A stretch of DNA of 64,000 nt from Mesorhizobium ventifaucium (GTDB taxonomy: Bacteria > Pseudomonadota > Alphaproteobacteria > Rhizobiales > Rhizobiaceae). Positions 57,136-64,000 of this stretch are shown here, one piece after another. The first letter of the stretch is position 1, and each line of letters opens with the position of its first letter. Where the stretch lies: contig NZ_CAKXZS010000002.1 of the NCBI RefSeq assembly GCF_935822925.1, positions 1-64,000 on the forward strand. The letters run 5' to 3'. The notes below the pieces were generated by a model. The model saw only the letters and a list, made by a program, of their open reading frames with translations, ran no database searches and was not told the DNA's origin. The position numbers were made by a program, and so were the translations under genes.

Positions 57136-58542
57136 TCAACCGGCAGTGTGGCCGCCGAAAGGCGGGGCAGGAAGTCGCGGCGCGGAGATCAGCGCGGCGA
57201 CGGTTCCAGCCGGCGCCAGGTCGAAGGACGGCAGGAAGCGGGCAAAGGGCGCGACGACCGGGCCTACCGCCATTCCCGGCAAGTCCGGGCTGTCCTGCGA
57301 CGAACTAGAGCATTCGCCGGGATGTTCGCTTGTGCGCCACAGCACCGGCTCGGCCGCCAGAGCCGCGCGGACAAGGCTTGGCGGCGTGCCGTTTTCGGCG
57401 ATCGCCAGTCTTGCGGCACCAGCCGCGCCGAGCGGCGCGATCAAAAATTCACCCGGTTTGTCGCCCAATGTGATCCTCCGGCGGCCGTCCCAGAGGGCAT
57501 TGTCCAAAGCAGGAGCAGCGGGCGGCAGGTTGCGGGTTTCGCGGCGCAGGAAGATGCCGGCACGCTGTGCATCGACCACCGTCCGCGACAAAGTAGCGCA
57601 AAACGGGGCAGCCAAAAATGGGGTTGTGCCAGGTGGTCCGGGCCTCAGCCGGTTGAGCAGCGCCTCGCTGCGAGCCTGGTCGGGCAGAAAGGCAACGCCG
57701 CCGACAGTCGCCAGCAGGACGCGGAGCGCGTAGACGGCCGCCGCCGCCTCGCCGGCCGTCACAAAGCCCGGATCGAGACGGACAAGGCCGGCGGCGGGCC
57801 TGCTGGCAAAGCCACGGATCAGCGCGGCGGCGTGATGGCCAAGCTGTTCGCGCTCCACCGCAGCCCGCGTGGCGAGCGCCAACGCGTCCTCCACACGCTG
57901 CGCACCATTGCGGTCGGCAAGCGCTGCGCGGATGCGCGGCCTCTCGAAAGCTTCGTCTTCATTGGTCGGGTCTTCGGCCCAGCCGACATTCGCGCGCCGC
58001 AGGACTTCGCGCAGCGCAGCACGCCGTGTGCCGAGAAGCGGTCGTGCGATCCAGATTCGCCAGTCATAGAGGGTGGCCGGCGCCATGCCGGCCAGACCTC
58101 GCCCATCGTCGCGTACCCTATGGCTGCGTGCTTGCCGCATCAGCACGGTCTCGGCCTGGTCGTCGGCTGTGTGGCCGGTCAGGATAAGGCCGATACCTTC
58201 CGCCTGCGACGCGTCGGCCAGCAGCCGGTAGCGTGCCTCCCGCGCGGCAGCCGGCAGGCCGGTCGACGGCTTGCGCCCGGACCAGACCAGGGTGCGGTGG
58301 GCAATGCCGCGCCCGGCGCAAAGCCTGGCCACGGCTTGCGCTTCCGCTGCCGAGCCCGGCCGCAGGCCGTGATCGATCGTCACCGCCAACAATTTCGTTG
58401 CCGGCGCGGTACGGTCGAGGTGATCTTTGAGGAGAAGGAGAAGGGCGGTCGAGTCGCTGCCGCCGGACACGGCCGCAACAGCGCCGCTGGTAAAGTCGAT
58501 TTGCGAAAAAACCGAACGGTCAGGCTCGGTATCGGGCGTCAA
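57136..58542 (-). CDS. tilS: tRNA(Ile)-lysidine synthetase
   Basis: A 468-residue enzyme that modifies C34 of the AUA-reading tRNA(Ile) to lysidine. The PP-loop SGGSDS is at 26-31; GHTADDQAETVLMR and the WAEDPTNEDE block are family marks. The start appears to be TTG at 58542 with no good Shine-Dalgarno site. Directly before it lies a family A repeat, which fills the space to cpoB, so insertion may have replaced the native translation signals. The C-terminal part looks less conserved than in E. coli. Confidence 0.93.
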   Translation of the reverse strand: MTPDTEPDRSVFSQIDFTSGAVAAVSGGSDSTALLLLLKDHLDRTAPATKLLAVTIDHGLRPGSAAEAQAVARLCAGRGIAHRTLVWSGRKPSTGLPAAAREARYRLLADASQAEGIGLILTGHTADDQAETVLMRQARSHRVRDDGRGLAGMAPATLYDWRIWIARPLLGTRRAALREVLRRANVGWAEDPTNEDEAFERPRIRAALADRNGAQRVEDALALATRAAVEREQLGHHAAALIRGFASRPAAGLVRLDPGFVTAGEAAAAVYALRVLLATVGGVAFLPDQARSEALLNRLRPGPPGTTPFLAAPFCATLSRTVVDAQRAGIFLRRETRNLPPAAPALDNALWDGRRRITLGDKPGEFLIAPLGAAGAARLAIAENGTPPSLVRAALAAEPVLWRTSEHPGECSSSSQDSPDLPGMAVGPVVAPFARFLPSFDLAPAGTVAALISAPRLPAPPFGGHTAG

Positions 58543-58543
58543 A

Positions 58544-58592
58544 GCATGTCGCCCAAAAGTCGCCCCGGGGCAACGACATGCAAGAGAAAAAC
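58544..58592. repeat. Dispersed repeat, family A, left-half fragment at the tilS start
   Basis: GCATGTCG (58544-58551) and CGACATGC (58574-58581) enclose a short GC-rich centre with AAAAGTCGCCCCGGGG. It matches the left half of the copies at 75 and 18716 and abuts the first codon of tilS. Confidence 0.6.
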
Positions 58593-59677
58593 TAACACGC
58601 CGCGAGCGCCCTTTCCTGCTTGACGCGTTCCTTGAGCGCCCCGGAAACGTTGGGGTAGCGCTTGCCGATCTCGCCGAAAGTGGCGCAGGCCACGTCGCGC
58701 TGGTTCAATCCGACCAGCGACACACCGAGCTTCAGCAGCATGTCGGGAGCCTTCTTGGCTTTCGGATAATCCTTGCTGGCGGCGAGGAAAGTCTCGGCCG
58801 CGTCGCGGTACTTCTGCTGGCCGAGCAGCGACTCACCCAGCCAGTAATGCGCGTCCGCCGTCTTGGCGTCCTTGGGGAAGCGGGCGATGTGGTCGCGAAA
58901 ACCCTGTTCGGCAGTGCCGTAGTCGCCCGACAGGATGAACTGATAGGAATTGCGGTAAAGCTCCTCCGGGTCGTCGGTGGCGGGCAGCGCCGCGACCACC
59001 GTATCGTCGGACTTGCCGGCCTGCGTGCCAGCGGCCGGGTCGCTGGGGGCGGGGGCGGTGTTCTGTGCCGGTGCATGTGCCTGCGTCTTGCCGTCTGCGT
59101 CGATCACGTTGCCGTTCTTGTCGACCGTGATGGTGCCGAACGTCTTCGGCGGCGTGCCCGGGATCACCGCGCCGGGTTCGCCTGTCGGTGATTCGACGAT
59201 GACCTCCTGGCCGCCGGCGGGCGGTGTGCCCGCATCGGCCGGCGCATGCGTCGCCGGAGCCTCGGCGACGCTGCTGTCGGTGTTGGTGGCGTCCGACTTC
59301 TTCTGCTCGCGTGGCTGCTGCGCGCCTTGCGAGCCGCCCTCCAGCTGCTGGAAGCGGAACTCGTTGTCTTCCTGCTGTTTGCGGATCTGCTCCTGCATCT
59401 GCAGCACCTGGAAGTTGAGCTCCTCGATCTTGCCGTTCATTTGCCGGAGCTGTTCCTGCAGCGCCGTAGAGCCGGTGCCATCCTGTGCATATTGCACCTG
59501 ATCCGGTTTCTTTTTCTCACCGAAAATGCCCGGCTTTTCACCGAAAATGCCGAGCGTCGGCAGGCGGAAGGAAAAACCGCTCTTTTCCGTGCCTTGCTCA
59601 TTGCCTACTGCCGGGGCAGCGACGCTTGATACGAGCAGCAGCGCAAGCGTGCCGCCCAAGACCGATCTGAAATGCAT
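58592..59677 (-). CDS. cpoB: Tol-Pal associated protein CpoB (YbgF)
   Basis: A 361-residue periplasmic protein that coordinates peptidoglycan synthesis with outer-membrane constriction at division. Signal peptide to about residue 25; coiled-coil trimerisation region (ALQEQLRQMNGKIEELNFQVLQMQEQIRKQQ); a Pro/Ala/Thr-rich linker; then C-terminal TPR repeats (YQFILSGDYGTAEQGF onward). It follows pal but is separated from it by a terminator at 59815-59838, so it has its own promoter or depends on read-through. Confidence 0.93.
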   Translation of the reverse strand: MHFRSVLGGTLALLLVSSVAAPAVGNEQGTEKSGFSFRLPTLGIFGEKPGIFGEKKKPDQVQYAQDGTGSTALQEQLRQMNGKIEELNFQVLQMQEQIRKQQEDNEFRFQQLEGGSQGAQQPREQKKSDATNTDSSVAEAPATHAPADAGTPPAGGQEVIVESPTGEPGAVIPGTPPKTFGTITVDKNGNVIDADGKTQAHAPAQNTAPAPSDPAAGTQAGKSDDTVVAALPATDDPEELYRNSYQFILSGDYGTAEQGFRDHIARFPKDAKTADAHYWLGESLLGQQKYRDAAETFLAASKDYPKAKKAPDMLLKLGVSLVGLNQRDVACATFGEIGKRYPNVSGALKERVKQERALAAC

Positions 59678-59814
59678 GTGCCTCTCGCAGTGGATTGTTT
59701 GCCTGTTGCATGCCTTCCGATCGGAGTGGACCGTCAGGCGCCTCGGTTCTTACCAAGGACGCAGGACTTCGGCCAAATTTTGTTTCAAGTCCCACCATCC
59801 GGGCACCGGACATG

Positions 59815-59838
59815 AAAAAGGCGGCCGCAGCCGCCTTT
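59815..59838 (-). terminator. Terminator of pal
   Basis: Stem AAAGGCGGC / GCCGCCTTT with loop CGCA, with Ts following on the minus strand (GCCTTTTTC), 43 bp after the pal stop. Confidence 0.8.
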
Positions 59839-59880
59839 CGCACGTAGGTGTTGCATTTCTGCCGATCGGAAAATTGCCGA

Positions 59881-60387
59881 TCAGGAACCGGCACCGCTGA
59901 TCGTGGTGACGGCGCGGCGGTTCTGCGACCAGCAGGAGATGTCGTCGCAAACCGCAACCGGACGCTCCTTGCCGTAGGAAATGGTCTTCAGGCGCTGGGC
60001 GGAAACACCCCTGGCGACGAGGAAGTCGCGGGTGGCGGCGGCGCGGCGGGCGCCGAGTGCCAGATTGTATTCACGCGTGCCGCGCTCGTCGGCATGGCCT
60101 TCGATGACGATGGCATACTGCCTGTACTGGTTCAGCCATTGCGCCTGGCGCGAAAGCGTCGTCTGCGCGTCGGCGCGGATCGAGGACGAATCTGTGTCGA
60201 AGAAGATGCGGTCGCCGATGTTGACGGTAAAATCCTGGGCCGATCCGGGCGTTGCCGCCCCGGCACCGCTGAGACCGAGATCGGCGGCGCTGTTCAGGTT
60301 CTTCTTCGAGGCGCAACCGGCGATGGCGAGCAACGCCACCAGCGCGATCATCGCCGGGTTTCTGGTAAGTGCTGCGATACGACCCAT
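59881..60387 (-). CDS. pal: Peptidoglycan-associated lipoprotein Pal
   Basis: A 168-residue outer-membrane lipoprotein. The lipobox AIAGC places lipidated Cys25. The OmpA-like domain binds peptidoglycan through VIEGHADERGTREYNLALGARRA. It pairs with TolB and the TolQRA complex in envelope constriction. ATG 60387 is preceded by AAGGAGAGG. It lies 290 bp from tolB, a gap in which no gene was found. Confidence 0.95.
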   Translation of the reverse strand: MGRIAALTRNPAMIALVALLAIAGCASKKNLNSAADLGLSGAGAATPGSAQDFTVNIGDRIFFDTDSSSIRADAQTTLSRQAQWLNQYRQYAIVIEGHADERGTREYNLALGARRAAATRDFLVARGVSAQRLKTISYGKERPVAVCDDISCWSQNRRAVTTISGAGS

Positions 60388-60677
60388 GCCGCCTCTCCTT
60401 CGCAATTCGAGTGATTTCGTTGATCGTCCAGTAACCACGTTTGGGTTAACCGGCGTTCAAGAAACACGGTTAAAATTTGGTTTCGGCTGCCGTCCGCAGC
60501 CGTTTTGCCAGAAGTCCCACCAGAGGTGGCCCCCAGAGGGGCAACAATGCGCGCGGACCGTAGGCGGAAATGCGGCTGAAACGCGACCAAGCCGTGGAAA
60601 GAGCGAATTGAAGAATTGAGGAATCCCGTTTTCTTCTTCTCTTAAATTCTTCATTTCTCGAATTTCTCCGATTCCCC

Positions 60678-61988
60678 TCACTCGAGCAGCGGCGACCAGG
60701 CCGGGTCCGACGCGAAATTCGCGGTCGGGATCGACTGTTCGTTGCGGCCGGTGAGATCGACTGAAACGAGTTTCGGGCCGCCGGCCGAATCGCGGAAGAA
60801 CATCAGCACCCGGCCGTTGGGCGCCCAGGTCGGCCCCTCCTGCTGGAAGCCGGTTGAAAGGATGCGCTCGCCCGAACCGTCGACGCGCATGACGCCGATC
60901 TGGAACTCGCCGGCAGTCTGCTTGGTGAAGGCGATGAGATCGCCGCGCGGCGACCATACCGGCGTCGAATAGACGCCGTCGCCGAAGGAGATGCGGGTCT
61001 GGCCCGAACCGTCGGCGCCCATCACATAGATCTGCGCGCGACCGCCGCGGTCGGAGGTGAACACCACCTTGCTGCCATCCGGTGAATAGGACGGCGAGGT
61101 GTCGATGGCCGTCGAGTTGGTGAGCCTGGTCGTCGAGCGGCTTCTCAAATCCATGGCGAAGATATTGGAATTGCCGTCTTCGCGCAGCAGGCTCATGATC
61201 ACCTTCTGGCCGTCGGGCGAGAAGCGCGGCGCAAAGGTCATGCCGGGAAAGTCGCCGACCAGTTCGCGCTGCCCGGTCTCGATCTGCAGCAGATAGACCT
61301 TCGGCTGGCCGCTTTCGTAGGACATGTAGGTGATTTCCTGCCGGTTTGGCGAGAAACGCGGAGTCAGCACGATCGACCTGCCGTCCGACAGATAGCGGAT
61401 ATTGGCGCCGTCCTGGTCCATGATGGCGAGGCGCTTCTTGCGCGCGTTCTTTGCGCCCGATTCGTCGATGAAGACGACGCGCGTGTCGAAATAGCCCTTC
61501 TCGCCGGTCAGCCGCTCATAGATGGCGTCGGCGATGATGTGGGCGACGCGCCTGGTGTTGGCGTCGTTGGCGAAGAACTGCTCGCCGGACATCTGCTGGC
61601 CGGCAAAGGTGTCCCACAACCGGTACTGGGCGCGGACGCGGCCATCTGCCTCCTTGCTGACGCTGCCGGTGACCAGCGCCTGGGCGTTGATCACCTTCCA
61701 GTCCTCGAAGCGGGGCGTGGCATCGGGGTTGGAGATCTTTTCGATGAAGGCGCTCTTGTCGATCGGCGCGAACAGGCCAGAGCGTTTCAGGTCTGCGCTG
61801 ACGATGCCGGAAATCTCCGCGCCCAACGCATCGCCGCCCTGGAAATCGGTGATGGCGATCGGCAGCGGTTCGACATTGCCTTTGTTGACGTTGAGCTCAA
61901 CGAGCGCCCGCGCCGGCAAGGTGGCGGCGGCAGTCATGCCCAGCGCCATCGCTACGATCATCAGGAGCGGCTTGAGGATGGATTTCAT
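60678..61988 (-). CDS. tolB: Tol-Pal system periplasmic protein TolB
   Basis: A 436-residue periplasmic beta-propeller with signal peptide ([20 protein letters not shown] onward, cut near PARA). The N-terminal domain ([18 protein letters not shown]) is followed by repeated propeller blades with FSPDGQKV / [12 protein letters not shown] WD40-like motifs. It links Pal and TolA. ATG 61988 is chosen because the signal peptide starts there. Confidence 0.95.
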   Translation of the reverse strand: MKSILKPLLMIVAMALGMTAAATLPARALVELNVNKGNVEPLPIAITDFQGGDALGAEISGIVSADLKRSGLFAPIDKSAFIEKISNPDATPRFEDWKVINAQALVTGSVSKEADGRVRAQYRLWDTFAGQQMSGEQFFANDANTRRVAHIIADAIYERLTGEKGYFDTRVVFIDESGAKNARKKRLAIMDQDGANIRYLSDGRSIVLTPRFSPNRQEITYMSYESGQPKVYLLQIETGQRELVGDFPGMTFAPRFSPDGQKVIMSLLREDGNSNIFAMDLRSRSTTRLTNSTAIDTSPSYSPDGSKVVFTSDRGGRAQIYVMGADGSGQTRISFGDGVYSTPVWSPRGDLIAFTKQTAGEFQIGVMRVDGSGERILSTGFQQEGPTWAPNGRVLMFFRDSAGGPKLVSVDLTGRNEQSIPTANFASDPAWSPLLE

Positions 61989-62031
61989 ATCTTCTCGCTT
62001 CTCTTCAATGTTTCTACGGGCGACGCCAGGC

Positions 62032-63189
62032 TCATAAGCCCAGCATCTCCCTCGGATCGAACGTGACCCGGACATCGGCCCAGATGTCTTGTTTGCCTGC
62101 GGGAACCTGCAGGCCGGCCACATCGCATTTCTGAACAGCGCGCACGGCACTTTCGTCGAACGGGCGGTTTCCGCTCGACTGTTCGACAGATGGCCGTCCG
62201 TCCAGCTTGCCGGAGGCGTCGAGGTTGAACCGAACTACAACGATGAAATTCTCCGAACCCTCGAGCCCTACCGGCAGGGTCCAGCAACCGCCAAGCTGGG
62301 CCTCCAACGCACCCTGTTCCGATCTCGAGAGCTTCTGGCCCTGATTCTTGTCGCCGCCGAGCGACGCCTGCTGGGTCGAGCGCTTGGCGCCGCCGCCGGA
62401 TGGCTTGCGCTTGTCGAGCAGCGCCGAAATCTCGTCGGCGTTGAACTGCTTGTCTTCCGATTTCGGCCTGGACGAGGCTTCCTTCACCGGCTTGTCGGCG
62501 TCCTTGCGCTCCGGCGCCTTGGCGCTTTCGGCCTGGGCCGGCTGCGGCTTCGGCCGCGCCTGCGGGGCGGGCGCAGAGTCCGGAAGCTGCGTCTCCTCGG
62601 TTGGCGGCTCCTTGGCAATCGCTTCGGCGACGGCATCCGGCTTGACCTCAGGCTTCGGGTCGATGGCGGCGGTCTTGTCCTGCGGCGGCGTCGGCGCCGG
62701 CTCCTTGGCCGGTGTCGGTTTTGGCTCCGCCTGCTTGACCGGCTCGGGCTTGACCTCTTCCTTCGGCTGCGGCACCGGTGCGACCTCCGTCGCCGGGACA
62801 GGCTTCGGCTGCTCCTTCGGTTTCGGCACGTCCTCGGGCTTCGGCTTTTCCTTCGGCGTCGGCGCGGGCGGCGGCGCCTCAGCCTTATCGACTGGCTGTG
62901 GCTTGGGATCCGGCGTCGGCGGCTTGTCGGTATCGACGCTGTTGTCGCCGACCGTCTGCGCATCGGCCACGATGTCCGGGCGCTGGGTCGGCAGTGGCGC
63001 CGGCTTTTCGCTCACCGCAGCTTTCTTATCGCCTTTCTGTGTCTGTGCGATCGCCTCCATCGGCACGATTTCGACCGCCAGCGACTCGGCATCGGACGCC
63101 GGCAACGCCGCCGGCGCCGACAGCGTGAACAGGCCGAAGCCGATCGCGACCGCATGCAAGATCACCGATGTGGTGAGGCCGGTTCTCAT
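62032..63189 (-). CDS. tolA: TolA
   Basis: A 385-residue inner-membrane protein. One N-terminal helix ([17 protein letters not shown]), a very long Pro/Lys/Glu/Ala-rich stalk that spans the periplasm, and a C-terminal TonB-like domain ([21 protein letters not shown] through [14 protein letters not shown]). It transduces proton-motive energy from TolQR to Pal-TolB. The stalk is low-complexity, so divergence there is expected. tolB starts 43 bp after its stop. Confidence 0.93.
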   Translation of the reverse strand: MRTGLTTSVILHAVAIGFGLFTLSAPAALPASDAESLAVEIVPMEAIAQTQKGDKKAAVSEKPAPLPTQRPDIVADAQTVGDNSVDTDKPPTPDPKPQPVDKAEAPPPAPTPKEKPKPEDVPKPKEQPKPVPATEVAPVPQPKEEVKPEPVKQAEPKPTPAKEPAPTPPQDKTAAIDPKPEVKPDAVAEAIAKEPPTEETQLPDSAPAPQARPKPQPAQAESAKAPERKDADKPVKEASSRPKSEDKQFNADEISALLDKRKPSGGGAKRSTQQASLGGDKNQGQKLSRSEQGALEAQLGGCWTLPVGLEGSENFIVVVRFNLDASGKLDGRPSVEQSSGNRPFDESAVRAVQKCDVAGLQVPAGKQDIWADVRVTFDPREMLGL

Positions 63190-63196
63190 CTAGCGT

Positions 63197-63655
63197 CTAC
63201 TGATCCTGTTTCGGCAGTGAAAGCAGCCCGATGTTCTTGTAGCCGGCGTCCTGTATGAGACCCATCACTTCCATCGCGGCGCCATAGTTGGTGGTCCTGT
63301 CGCCGCGGATGAAGAGGCGCTCTTCGTAGCCGGTCTTGGAAATCGCCTGCAGCTTGGCGACCAGCTCTTCCTGCGGAATTTCGGTTTCCTGCAGGAAAAT
63401 CTTGCCCGTGCCGTCGATCGTAATCGTGATCGGCTGGGTATCGGCGTTCATCGCCTTGGCCTTCGTCTCCGGCAGGTCGATCGGCACGCCGACCGTCAGC
63501 AAGGGTGCGGCGACCATGAAGATGATCAACAGCACCAGCATCACGTCGACCATCGGCGTGACGTTGATTTCCGATATCATCGCATGATGGCGGCCGCGCC
63601 GCCTGTGGCCGCGACCACCGCGTCCTCCGCCACCCGCGCCTACAGACATTCCCAT
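63197..63655 (-). CDS. tolR: TolR (ExbD family)
   Basis: A 152-residue single-pass protein of the ExbD/TolR family. A Gly/Arg-rich N-terminus is followed by the motif ISEINVTPMVDVMLVLLIIFMV, whose helix carries the proton-path aspartate. A periplasmic domain completes the protein. It lies between tolQ and tolA in the normal order, with gaps of 9 and 7 bp. Confidence 0.95.
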   Translation of the reverse strand: MGMSVGAGGGGRGGRGHRRRGRHHAMISEINVTPMVDVMLVLLIIFMVAAPLLTVGVPIDLPETKAKAMNADTQPITITIDGTGKIFLQETEIPQEELVAKLQAISKTGYEERLFIRGDRTTNYGAAMEVMGLIQDAGYKNIGLLSLPKQDQ

Positions 63656-63664
63656 GATTGTTCC

Positions 63665-64000
<336 letters not shown>

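Overview
The window looks like a piece of an alphaproteobacterial chromosome, most probably Mesorhizobium or a close relative (Hyphomicrobiales). The pointers are high GC, short palindromic intergenic repeats, a PhaR/PhaAB polyhydroxybutyrate locus, a second RpoH-type sigma factor with an EcfG-like promoter, a candidate serC-motif leader before serC-serA, a TPP-riboswitch thiBPQ operon, and the conserved order tolQ-tolR-tolA-tolB-pal-cpoB-tilS-ftsH-glmM. No rRNA, tRNA, CRISPR, prophage or complete IS was recognised. This reads as core chromosome with small accessory pieces.

Layout. 0.2-7 kb: pyruvate kinase and a DUF1036 protein, N-formylglutamate amidohydrolase, DUF1244, an MFS exporter, and a LysR regulator divergent from an NAD(P)-binding reductase broken by an in-frame amber codon. 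7-15 kb: an RND efflux pair, then a three-gene operon of an isoquinoline-1-oxidoreductase-type molybdenum enzyme under a divergent TetR regulator with a visible operator. 15-22 kb: a storage-carbon neighbourhood (patatin-like lipase + 3-hydroxybutyrate dehydrogenase, a TetR/secreted-protein pair with paired operators, phaR divergent from phaAB). 22-24 kb: FAD monooxygenase and divergent TetR with two operator palindromes. 24-30 kb: a gene-free 700 bp stretch, a large SUV3-like helicase, an S4 RNA-binding protein, 7Fe ferredoxin FdxA, CarD. 30-34 kb: a cystine-type ABC transporter and rpoH2. 34-42 kb: an M48 lipoprotein protease, thiBPQ with riboswitch, thiamine diphosphokinase, ABC-F ATPase and a ccdAB toxin-antitoxin pair. 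42-53 kb: an unrecognised proline/alanine-rich membrane protein, purA, a DMT transporter, serC-serA with leader RNA, and two outer-membrane beta-barrels. 52-64 kb: glmM, a secreted triple-repeat protein, ftsH, tilS and the Tol-Pal system; tolQ runs off the right edge.

How it fits together. Several regulator-target pairs can be read from DNA alone: three TetR genes face their presumed targets across near-perfect palindromes, rpoH2 has a GGAAC-N17-CGTT promoter, and thiBPQ and serC-serA have leader RNAs. Short inverted-repeat elements have settled in many gaps, including inside the thiBPQ and serC-serA operons and directly against the tilS start codon. I did not find a clearly new multi-gene system. 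The most unusual items are these elements in operon gaps, the recently broken reductase, and the dyad-rich gene-free region before the helicase.
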